A stretch of 5,960 nt of DNA from an uncultured Oscillospiraceae bacterium (GTDB taxonomy: Bacteria > Bacillota > Clostridia > Oscillospirales > Oscillospiraceae): positions 1 to 5,960 of the forward strand of contig CAKUNB010000109.1 of assembly GCA_934668285.1 (NCBI GenBank), written 5' to 3'. A program made the position numbers and the translations under genes. The stretch's first letter is position 1; every line of letters starts with the position of its first letter. The notes under the pieces are model-generated. The model worked only from the letters and a program-made list of their open reading frames with translations. It ran no database searches and was not told where the DNA came from. Of the stretch, positions 1 to 5,960 are shown piece after piece.

Positions 1-625
1 CCGTCAGCGCGTCGGCGTAGGCCTGCCCGATGGGGCGGACGCCGCCCTCGCCCTGCACGCATTCAAAGAGAATCGCGGCGGTTTTGTGCTCCGTGACCAG
101 CCGCTCCAGCCCGTCGACATCACCGGCCTCGGCGTAGAGGAAGCCTTCCGGCAGGGGCTGATAGTCCTTGTGATAGCCGTCCTGCCCGGTGGCCGCCAGC
201 GTCGCCAGCGTCCGGCCGTGGAAGCTGTTTTTCAGCGTGATGATGTTGTAATATTCCGGCCCCTTGGCCTGCGCGGCCCACTTGCGGGCGACCTTGATGG
301 CACATTCGTTCGCCTCTGCGCCGGAATTGGCGAAAAAGACCCGCGAAAATCCCGTGCGCTGGCAGAGAATTTCTGCCAACCGGACGACCGGCTCTGCGTA
401 AAACAGATTGGAGCAATGCGCAAAGTGGTCGAGCTGGGCCGTGACCGCCGCCTTCCACGCAGGGTCGTTCAGACCGAAAATGTTCACGGCGATGCCGCTG
501 CCGAGGTCGATATATTCCCGCCCGTCGCCGCCGAGAACGGTCGAGCCGTGCCCACCGGCAATTTCCAGCGGGAAGCGGCGGTAGGTATGTGCAAGATAGC
601 GCGTGTCGCGCTCGAAAATATCCAT
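1..625 (-). CDS. argD: Acetylornithine aminotransferase-like class III PLP enzyme (N-terminal part, cut by window edge)
   Basis: The family transfers an amino group between N-acetylornithine and 2-oxoglutarate with pyridoxal phosphate, in cytoplasmic arginine synthesis. The visible 208 residues begin MDIFERDTRYLAHTYRRFPL. They carry the subgroup hallmarks in order: YIDLGSGIAVNIFG (38-51), HFAHCSNLFYAEP (67-79), the PLP-phosphate loop FFANSGAEANECAIKVAR (97-114), SFHGRTLATLAATG (134-147) and FECVQGEGGV (188-197). The PLP-binding lysine lies in the missing C-terminal half; the family is usually about 390-400 residues. The ATG at 625-623 is chosen because AGGAAGG (637-631) lies 5 nt upstream, a TATAAT promoter precedes it, and the N-terminus matches the family. 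Class III enzymes for ornithine, succinylornithine or GABA look similar, so the substrate is inferred; the NLFY and SFHGRT motifs fit ArgD best. The gene appears to start its own transcript, and whether other arg genes follow cannot be seen. Confidence 0.85.
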   Translation of the reverse strand, partial: MDIFERDTRYLAHTYRRFPLEIAGGHGSTVLGGDGREYIDLGSGIAVNIFGLNDPAWKAAVTAQLDHFAHCSNLFYAEPVVRLAEILCQRTGFSRVFFANSGAEANECAIKVARKWAAQAKGPEYYNIITLKNSFHGRTLATLAATGQDGYHKDYQPLPEGFLYAEAGDVDGLERLVTEHKTAAILFECVQGEGGVRPIGQAYADALT

Positions 626-647
626 AGAAACCTTCCTTTCCACGCCT

Positions 648-677
648 ATTATACAGCAAGCGCCGCACCGGGGTCAA
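648..677 (-). promoter_or_regulatory. Sigma-A-type promoter of the argD-like gene
   Basis: Read leftward, TTGACC (677-672) and a perfect TATAAT (653-648) are separated by 18 bp. Transcription would start near 641, giving a leader of only about 16 nt that is mostly the ribosome binding site. The -35 box lies in the loop and left arm of the hairpin at 661-691. No operator, such as an ArgR box, is evident in this short spacer. Confidence 0.65.
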
Positions 678-691
678 GCCCCAATGCGGCG
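661..691 (-). terminator. Stem-loop after the CotH-SLH gene (candidate terminator)
   Basis: Read leftward, CGCCGCATTGGGG pairs with CCCCGGTGCGGCG around the loop CTTGA. This makes a 13-bp stem with two G-U pairs, starting 20 nt past the TAA stop at 713-711. The stem is strong, but the sequence after it (CTTGCTGTATAATAGG) is a poor U-tract, so intrinsic termination may be leaky. It could instead act as a 3' mRNA stabiliser. Overlap with the next promoter may explain the missing U-tract. Confidence 0.55.
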
Positions 692-710
692 CGGTGGGAA
701 AAGTGTGGAA

Positions 711-3008
711 TTACTTGTCCGTCTCGATGACGAAGTTTTCGTAGAAGCGGACGATGAAGGCGGACATTTCCGCACGGGTCATGCTGTTGGTCGGGCGGAT
801 GGTCTGATCCTCATAGCCGTTGAGGACGTTATTCTCCGCCGCCCAGTTCATTGCGGCCTTGGCGTAGTCGGCGACGGCGGCGTAGTCATTGAACTGGGAG
901 AGCTTGTCGGTCTTCGTTTTCGGCTCGCCGAGGTAGCGGTACAGGAGGGTGACGAATTCCTGCCGCGTGATGCTGTTCTGCGGGCGGAAGGTGCCGTCCT
1001 CATAGCCGCGGACGACATCGTTCTTGCTGGCCCACATCACGGCCGGATAGAACCAGTCGTAGGTGAAAACATCGGGGAACAGCGGCTCGTAGGGATAGCG
1101 CGGTGCGCCGGAGATGGCAAAGAGAACCTTCGTGGCCTGCGCGCGGGTGGTCGTCTCGCTCGGGGCGAAGATGCCGTAATCCATGCCGTTGAGAATGCCG
1201 TACTCCGTTGCGCGCATGACGTCGTTATAGAACCAGTCGGCCGAGGTAACATCGACATAGCCCAGCAGCTCCGGCTCGCCCTCGCTGCTCCACTTGGCGA
1301 ACTGCGCGGAGAGCCATGTATTGCGGGTCTGAATGTAGTCGTGCAGCGCGGCGACGCTGTTTTCCCAAGCGGTGACCGAGCCGCCCCAGAGCAGATAGTT
1401 GGCCGCTGCGGCATTTTTCAGCTCGGTCATGTAGCCGACGAGGCTCTGCATGGCGGTCGCATCCTCGGGGGTCTGATCGGCCAGCAGGACGCCGCTGAGC
1501 AGGGGAGCGACAGTTTCCTGATAGATATCATGCACGGCCTGACGGAACGAGGGGATCTGATACAGCGCCGCGCCGAGGCTGCTGCGGATGGTGAAGTACT
1601 CCTCGGGCTTGGCGCAGTTGGGCGCAAACTCGCCCCAGCCGATGCCGAAGCTCAGGTCATAGTCCCAGACCGGCCCCATCTTGCACACGGCGGTGTCCGC
1701 GTCCTTATATAAGTAAGCGGAGGTGCGGTAGCCGTCGGGATTCTTGGTCAGCTCGTTGACAATGTAGCACTGCGCAAGGCTGTTGACGTCGGCATAGTCG
1801 GCGATGGTCTTGCCGTTGGTGGGATGCTTGCCGCCGTTATAGACGGTGTCCTCGTAGTCCTGATACCAGGAGGCGATGTAGTCCATCGCGGCCTTGCTGC
1901 AGAACTCCGGACTCTTGACGACGACGTTCTGACTTCTGGCGGTGGTGAAATAGCAGACCTCCTGCTGTGCGCGCATGCCGCTTTCCATCTCCAGCAGGAA
2001 GCCGCCGGTGATGTTCTCGGGGTCCTTTACGCCTTCGCAATAGTGGTAGGTCGCGCCGTTTGCGGTCGCGGCGGTTTTAACCTCCAGCTTTTCCAGATCA
2101 ACGTCCAGATTTGCATTTTCAATCGCGCCCTCGAGATCGGTAATATCGACGCGGCCGCTCTTGATCTCGACCTTTTCACACAGCAGGTATGCACCGCGGT
2201 ACTCACCGTCGTAGTAGAGGTTGACGGGGCGGCATTCAATGCCGGGATCAATCTGCATGGCGACGGACAGATCGTAGACGATGTTGTTGCGCAGCAGGGA
2301 GGTGTCGGCGGCGTTGGTCAGAAGTACCCACGTCTTGGCGGCGTTGGCCTTCTCGCCGGTCTGCAGCAGATCAGTCTTGTCCTTGAGCTTGATCTGGTAG
2401 GGCTTCTTCACGCCCAGCCACGTGGAATTGCCGCGGCCCTTGATCTGCGTGAGCTTGGCGTCATAGACCACAGTGCCCTCGGCGTCGGTCATGAGCATCG
2501 TGCCGGTGGCCTTGTTGCTCTTGGTGGGGCTGGATTCGACCCACTCACGGCCGTGGTCGACGGGATCGTCGCTGACGAGGTACATCGAGGCGACGCCGCC
2601 GGTCGGCACGAGCGTGAGCGCCAGCTCGGCAGTCTGCTCGCCGGAGACAGCGGTCAGGGTCAGGGCGTAGGTGCTGCCCTCGCCGCACAGGGCGACCAGA
2701 TCGACCGGCTTGCCGGAGACAAGCTCGGCAGAGGAGACAGCGCCCTTTGCCGTGACGGCGGCATCGGCAATGTTCGTCTCAAAATAGACGACGGCCTCCG
2801 TCGCCTTCATGGGGGCGGGCAGGAAGAGATACTGCGCCTCGCTGATGGTCTGCGGCGGAATGCGGACCGCTTCGTGCGCCTCGTCGGCGCGGACGTAAAC
2901 GGTCGTGAACTTCAGAGGCTCGTTGACGGCGCCGACCGTGGCTGCCATGCTCAGCACCACGGCGAGAACCAGCAAGCACGAGACCAGTGGCTTCCAAAAC
3001 TGCTTCAT
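711..3008 (-). CDS. Secreted CotH-family kinase-like protein with three C-terminal SLH repeats
   Basis: The protein is 765 residues. A signal peptide (MKQFWKPLVSCLLVLAVVLS..., likely cut after VGA at 27) is followed by a beta-rich, probably Ig/cadherin-like segment (about 30-140). A CotH domain follows (about 141-575). It shows GRGNSTW (191-197), YQIKLKDK (204-211), LLRNNIVYDLS (238-248), YRGAYLLCEKVEI (270-282), NELTKNPDGYRTSAYLYKD (418-436) and the acidic motif WDYDLSFG (448-455). Three SLH repeats end the protein (about 585-632, 643-694, 705-757), with TRAQ (621), TRQE (681) and TRAE (744) at the usual TRAE position. Family knowledge: CotH proteins are atypical kinases that phosphorylate serines of spore-coat or secreted proteins, and SLH repeats bind pyruvylated cell-wall polymer. 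A surface-tethered kinase role is inferred. The ATG at 3008 is preferred because AGAGGA (3022-3017) lies 8 nt upstream and a promoter is at 3090-3062. The same frame is open to 3260, but that extension would contain the promoter and bury the signal peptide. Confidence 0.9.
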   Translation of the reverse strand: MKQFWKPLVSCLLVLAVVLSMAATVGAVNEPLKFTTVYVRADEAHEAVRIPPQTISEAQYLFLPAPMKATEAVVYFETNIADAAVTAKGAVSSAELVSGKPVDLVALCGEGSTYALTLTAVSGEQTAELALTLVPTGGVASMYLVSDDPVDHGREWVESSPTKSNKATGTMLMTDAEGTVVYDAKLTQIKGRGNSTWLGVKKPYQIKLKDKTDLLQTGEKANAAKTWVLLTNAADTSLLRNNIVYDLSVAMQIDPGIECRPVNLYYDGEYRGAYLLCEKVEIKSGRVDITDLEGAIENANLDVDLEKLEVKTAATANGATYHYCEGVKDPENITGGFLLEMESGMRAQQEVCYFTTARSQNVVVKSPEFCSKAAMDYIASWYQDYEDTVYNGGKHPTNGKTIADYADVNSLAQCYIVNELTKNPDGYRTSAYLYKDADTAVCKMGPVWDYDLSFGIGWGEFAPNCAKPEEYFTIRSSLGAALYQIPSFRQAVHDIYQETVAPLLSGVLLADQTPEDATAMQSLVGYMTELKNAAAANYLLWGGSVTAWENSVAALHDYIQTRNTWLSAQFAKWSSEGEPELLGYVDVTSADWFYNDVMRATEYGILNGMDYGIFAPSETTTRAQATKVLFAISGAPRYPYEPLFPDVFTYDWFYPAVMWASKNDVVRGYEDGTFRPQNSITRQEFVTLLYRYLGEPKTKTDKLSQFNDYAAVADYAKAAMNWAAENNVLNGYEDQTIRPTNSMTRAEMSAFIVRFYENFVIETDK

Positions 3009-3061
3009 CGTTGTTGTCCTCTCAGTGAATGATTTTATAAACGTAGAAACGTCCAGGGCTA

Positions 3062-3090
3062 AGTATAACAGAAATTGACGGAAAATGCAA
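3062..3090 (-). promoter_or_regulatory. Promoter of the CotH-SLH gene
   Basis: Read leftward, TTGCAT (3090-3085), a 17-bp spacer and TATACT (3067-3062) form a good sigma-A-type promoter. Start of transcription would be near 3055, leaving a leader of about 47 nt. The leader start contains a direct repeat, AAACGT at 3039-3044 and 3047-3052 on the plus strand. Confidence 0.65.
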
Positions 3091-3115
3091 GGCTTCACGC
3101 ACATTTTACACGGAC

Positions 3116-3144
3116 TTGACAAGAAGCCGACACTATGCGATAAT
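3116..3144 (+). promoter_or_regulatory. Upstream rightward promoter (P1) of the phosphodiester glycosidase gene
   Basis: A perfect TTGACA (3116-3121), a 17-bp spacer and GATAAT (3139-3144) predict a start near 3151, about 140 nt before the ATG. It lies back to back with the leftward CotH promoter: the two -35 boxes are 25 bp apart. It may drive a longer-leader transcript than P2. Confidence 0.55.
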
Positions 3145-3202
3145 ATATCCTGTAGCGGTGCGGGGTGATGCCGCGTTCGGTCGATCTGCGTCGATTTTCG
3201 TG

Positions 3203-3231
3203 TTGACAAGGATGTTCTATTATGATAGAAT
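3203..3231 (+). promoter_or_regulatory. Proximal rightward promoter (P2) of the phosphodiester glycosidase gene
   Basis: TTGACA (3203-3208), a 17-bp spacer and TAGAAT (3226-3231) predict a start near 3238 and a leader of about 54 nt. P1 and P2 share the octamer TTGACAAG at their -35 boxes. The gene's ribosome binding site AGGAGG (3279-3284) lies 7 nt before its ATG. Confidence 0.7.
3215..3230. promoter_or_regulatory. Perfect 6-4-6 dyad over the P2 -10 box (candidate operator)
   Basis: TTCTAT-TATG-ATAGAA is a perfect inverted repeat that spans the spacer and most of the TAGAAT -10 box. A dimeric repressor bound here would block P2. No regulator gene is in view, and AT-rich -10 regions make short dyads by chance, so this is a candidate only. 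Confidence 0.3.
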
Positions 3232-3255
3232 AACGAAAGCGGAACCCCAAAGGCC

Positions 3256-3269
3256 GACAAGCGCTTTCA
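3256..3269 (+). promoter_or_regulatory. cre-like (CcpA/LacI-family) site in the P2 leader
   Basis: GACAAGCGCTTTCA matches 11 of 14 positions of the classic cre form TGAAAGCGCTTTCA. The right half is perfect and all three mismatches are at the left end. It would lie at about +19 to +32 of the P2 transcript, a position where CcpA can block elongation. The right half also pairs with GAAAGCG at 3235-3241 (7 bp, 20-nt loop), so it could instead be part of a 5' leader hairpin. Confidence 0.3.
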
Positions 3270-3291
3270 AAGAAAAACAGGAGGTTTTACA

Positions 3292-5960
3292 ATGAAACGA
3301 GCACTTGGAAAGAGACTCCTTTGCTTGCTGCTGACGCTGGCGATGCTTGCTGCGTTCGTCCCTGCTGCTTTTGCGGCGCGCGACGACGAGACGCGCAAGG
3401 TCACTGCGCCAACGGGCAAGTTCCTGGTTTCTCAGACCGACTATCAGATCACCAACGGCGTTACCGAGTCACAGATCTTACTCAACGATGCCACCGGCAA
3501 CAATCAGGTCGCAGCCTTTATGACCACGGTGTCTCCGAACGCGAAGGTCACCTTCAAGGCATCCTATAAGGGCTACTACACTGCGGGCAGCACGCCTGCC
3601 TCCCGTGCCGAAAAGGCAACGAACCTGACGTGGGATATGCAGAAGACCACCGATCAGGCTAAGGCCTATGAAGAAGCCACCGGCCAGAAGGTCATCTTTG
3701 CCACCAACGGCGACTACTATAATATGCAGACGCTCCAGCCGCTCGGCTACCTGATCATGGAGGGCAATGTTGTTCAGGTCAACAATGGCGGCTCGCGCGA
3801 GCCGTATTTCGCGGTGCTGAAGAACGGCCAGTTTGCCATCCGCGACTTCGGCGCTGATACAAATGACGTCCTCGAGGCAATTTCCGGCCCGTTCTTCCTC
3901 GTGCGCAACGGCCAAAACGTGATGGACAAGAACAATACTGACCTTTCGCCCCGCAACTCCATCGGTCTGAAGGCCGACGGCTCCGTCGTGACGATGGTCG
4001 TCGACGGCAGACAGTCTCCCTACTCCAACGGCATGACGCTGTATGAGCTGGCGGAGATGTACGTGAGCGAGGGCTGCGTCGATGCGATTTACCTCGACGG
4101 CGGCGGATCTGCGACCTATGCCTCCGTCCGCGAGGGCACGACGGACCTCGTCGTCCGCAACAGACCGTCCGACGGTCCGGAGCGCACGGTCGCCTCGGCG
4201 CTGCTGATGGTTTCCACCGAGCTTTCCGACGGTAACTTCGACCACGCCTCGGTCTACCCGAAGAACGAGGTCTACACTCCCGGCTCCTCCGTCCAGTTTG
4301 AGGCGCTTGGCGTTGACAAGGCCGGCGGCGCGGCAGAGGTTCCGGCAGATGTGAGCTGGGTCGTTATGCCCAACAACGCCGGTACGATCAACGCTGCCGG
4401 CCTGTTCCAGGCAGCGGCGGGCTACACCGGCGAGGTGACGGTCACCCTGCAGAAGGGCACGACTGTCTACGGCGAGACGAAGATTACCGTCGCCGACATT
4501 GACGAGCTTTACTTTATGAGCGAGTCCATCTCCCTCGACTTCAACGCCGACTCCGGTCTGGGTCTCACGGCAAAGCAGGCCAAGCGGAACATCAACTGCA
4601 AGGTCGGCGACTTTACCTGGACGCTGAAATCCACGACCGAAAATGTCACCGACGAGCAGTTCGGCACGATGAACGGCAACACCTTCCACAGCGGCAGCTT
4701 TGAGGGCAGCGTGAACGGTACCGTCACCGTGGCCTATACCAAGCAGGACGGTACCCGGCTGACTGCCTCCATCAAGGTTGAGATCGGCAAGATGCCGATC
4801 GTTGTGCAGGACTTCGAGCCGAACGAAAACGGCCCGCTGACCGGTGCGCACTTCCACTGGGGAAAAAAGAGCTATGTAGATGCAGGCGTGATTTCGGGCT
4901 ATACCGGCAGTGTCCCTGAAATGGAAGTCATTACCAGTGGCACCTACAGCGTCAACGGCCCGACCAAAAGCCTTCTGACGGCGCCCTATGTCTTTACCGG
5001 CAACTACGACTCCACTGTTCCCGCAGCACCGATCTTCCACGAAAACGGCTATACCTACTACCTCTGGCCGAATAACTCGATTACAGCTTACGGTGTCGGC
5101 GCGGTCAAGACGACCTCCCGCGAGGAAGGCGCACAGGTTCGCTCCGGCGACTATGCCCTCGAGCTGAACTACGACTATTCTTCCTTCGACAACAGCTCCA
5201 ACTCGAACTTCTACATCCGCTACTGCGGCGACGAAATCAACATTGAGGGCTATCCGACGCAGCTCGGCGTCTGGGTCTACGCGCCCGAGGGAACGCCGCG
5301 CTACAATGTCTGGGGCGACGTTGCCGTCTGGAATCCTGCAAAGGACGACTACAGCACGGTAAACTGCAAGCTGGTTCATAAGACGGGCAAGGTAGACGAA
5401 AACGGCAAAGAGGAAGAAATCAACTCAATCGACTGGGTCGGCTGGATGTATTGCTATGCGGATCTGTCTGACATTCAGGACAAGATCAGCGCGGAGCATC
5501 CGCTGAAGATCCGTCAGGGCGAAGGCCTGTTCTGGCTGAGCTACACCCCGGCTAACGGCGAGGGCCGCTACAACGGCACGCTGTACTTCGACGACTATCG
5601 CTTTGTCTACGGTACAAACCTCGACGACCTCATCAATCCCGTCGTTGATTCCATCGCGATCAACGGCACAGAGCTGGCAGAGGACGGCTCGACCGTTCTT
5701 ACTGCTGCCGACGTTGAGATCGTTGCGCAGTTCCATGACCCCGAGAGCCAGAACCGCAAGGGTGTTGATGCTTCCGCGACGGTGTTCTTTATCGATGGCG
5801 TGAGCATCCCCGTTGACGGCGACGATACCAAGGCGACCACCCGTACCACCCTCGGCGACGGCCACCACACCGTCAAGGTTCAGATCACCGACAACGGCGG
5901 CAACATGGTCGAGCTGACCCGCGACTTCACCGTCAAGACCGAGACGGCCTCCGCTGCGCA
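3292..5960 (+). CDS. Secreted phosphodiester glycosidase (NAGPA domain) with Ig-like and beta-sandwich modules (3' end beyond window)
   Basis: The frame is open for 889 residues with no stop before the window edge. The protein has a signal peptide (MKRALGKRLLCLLLTLAMLA..., likely cut after AFA at 28). A phosphodiester glycosidase domain follows (about 60-310), with the motifs FATNGDYYN (136-144), RNSIGLKADG (221-230), VVDGR (236-240), YLDGGGSATY (267-276) and RPSDGPERTVASALLM (291-306). The family, named for human uncovering enzyme, cleaves sugar-1-phosphate diesters. Downstream are a BIG2-like Ig domain (about 315-400), an unassigned beta-rich stretch (401-500), and a long aromatic-rich region (about 504-782) starting VVQDFEPN and ending LYFDDYRFVYG, typical of a jelly-roll carbohydrate-binding fold. 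A further Ig-like segment (784-889) holds an ITDNGGN motif. Surface location is clear, but the substrate is unknown; an envelope glycan or teichoic-acid-like polymer is inferred. The missing C-terminus might hold an anchor such as SLH. It is transcribed divergently from the CotH-SLH gene. Confidence 0.9.
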   Translation, partial: MKRALGKRLLCLLLTLAMLAAFVPAAFAARDDETRKVTAPTGKFLVSQTDYQITNGVTESQILLNDATGNNQVAAFMTTVSPNAKVTFKASYKGYYTAGSTPASRAEKATNLTWDMQKTTDQAKAYEEATGQKVIFATNGDYYNMQTLQPLGYLIMEGNVVQVNNGGSREPYFAVLKNGQFAIRDFGADTNDVLEAISGPFFLVRNGQNVMDKNNTDLSPRNSIGLKADGSVVTMVVDGRQSPYSNGMTLYELAEMYVSEGCVDAIYLDGGGSATYASVREGTTDLVVRNRPSDGPERTVASALLMVSTELSDGNFDHASVYPKNEVYTPGSSVQFEALGVDKAGGAAEVPADVSWVVMPNNAGTINAAGLFQAAAGYTGEVTVTLQKGTTVYGETKITVADIDELYFMSESISLDFNADSGLGLTAKQAKRNINCKVGDFTWTLKSTTENVTDEQFGTMNGNTFHSGSFEGSVNGTVTVAYTKQDGTRLTASIKVEIGKMPIVVQDFEPNENGPLTGAHFHWGKKSYVDAGVISGYTGSVPEMEVITSGTYSVNGPTKSLLTAPYVFTGNYDSTVPAAPIFHENGYTYYLWPNNSITAYGVGAVKTTSREEGAQVRSGDYALELNYDYSSFDNSSNSNFYIRYCGDEINIEGYPTQLGVWVYAPEGTPRYNVWGDVAVWNPAKDDYSTVNCKLVHKTGKVDENGKEEEINSIDWVGWMYCYADLSDIQDKISAEHPLKIRQGEGLFWLSYTPANGEGRYNGTLYFDDYRFVYGTNLDDLINPVVDSIAINGTELAEDGSTVLTAADVEIVAQFHDPESQNRKGVDASATVFFIDGVSIPVDGDDTKATTRTTLGDGHHTVKVQITDNGGNMVELTRDFTVKTETASAA

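Noticed and set aside
603..1712. Long plus-strand open frame (369 codons) opposite the CotH-SLH gene
   Set aside because: It lies antisense to a gene with clear CotH and SLH domains. Its low-complexity VGEL/DGVV-rich product has no recognisable motif, and it overlaps the 5' end of argD and the spacer. It is a GC codon-bias shadow.
1824..3032. Plus-strand open frame of 402 codons opposite the 5' half of the CotH-SLH gene
   Set aside because: It is antisense to the signal peptide and CotH domain, and its product shows no family features. It runs into the leader of the real gene.
3150..3202. Possible structured leader or riboswitch downstream of P1
   Set aside because: Only short GC pairings (GCGG/CCGC) and a TCGAT direct repeat were seen. 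No known riboswitch core or terminator is recognisable.
3168..3206. A 12-codon mini-frame between the two rightward promoters
   Set aside because: The G-rich stretch before its ATG is too close for a good ribosome binding site. The peptide has no run of one amino acid that would suggest attenuation, and its stop merely overlaps the P2 -35 box.
3009..3260. N-terminal extension of the CotH-SLH frame to an ATG at 3260
   Set aside because: The 84 extra residues would cover the predicted promoter and overlap the divergent promoters. The internal Met at 3008 has a good ribosome binding site and begins a classic signal peptide.
3478..5379. Minus-strand open frame of 633 codons opposite the phosphodiester glycosidase
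   Set aside because: It is very long, but its product is rich in Val, Arg, Asp and Gly with no domain motif, while the plus strand encodes unmistakable NAGPA motifs. Such mirror frames are common in GC-rich genes.
1..5960. CRISPR array, tRNA/rRNA genes, insertion sequences or attachment sites
   Set aside because: No regularly spaced repeats, cloverleaf-like segments, transposase frames or flanking inverted repeats were found. Nearly all the window is occupied by the three genes.

Overview
The window is GC-rich bacterial chromosome. It holds three protein genes in a tail-to-head and then divergent layout, and two of them are cut by the window edges. The strong sigma-A-type promoters (TTGACA with 17 bp spacing), purine-rich ribosome binding sites, a CotH-kinase protein carrying S-layer homology (SLH) repeats, and a NAGPA-type phosphodiester glycosidase with Ig-like modules all point to a GC-rich member of the Clostridia, perhaps of the Oscillospiraceae type. 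That placement is inference from gene content and style; no rRNA or other marker gene is present.

Layout. Positions 625 to 2 (minus) encode the N-terminal half of an acetylornithine/class III aminotransferase (argD-like), which leaves the window on the left. Positions 626-710 form a compact spacer with a 13-bp hairpin behind the next gene. The -35 box of the aminotransferase promoter sits in the loop and one arm of that hairpin. Positions 3008 to 711 (minus) encode a 765-residue secreted CotH-family protein kinase-like protein ending in three SLH repeats. Positions 3009-3291 are a divergent control region with one leftward and two tandem rightward promoters, a dyad over one -10 box and a cre-like site in the leader. 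From 3292 to the right edge (plus) runs a large secreted phosphodiester glycosidase (NAGPA domain) with Ig-like and predicted beta-sandwich modules. It is still open at residue 889.

How they fit together. The CotH-SLH protein and the NAGPA protein are both exported envelope proteins expressed from one shared control region. One family attaches phosphate to protein side chains and the other cuts sugar-phosphodiester bonds, so a linked role in surface phospho-glycan chemistry is an attractive but unproven idea. The aminotransferase is a housekeeping arginine-synthesis gene with its own promoter and is probably unrelated. Long open frames antisense to all three genes are codon-bias shadows and are not annotated.
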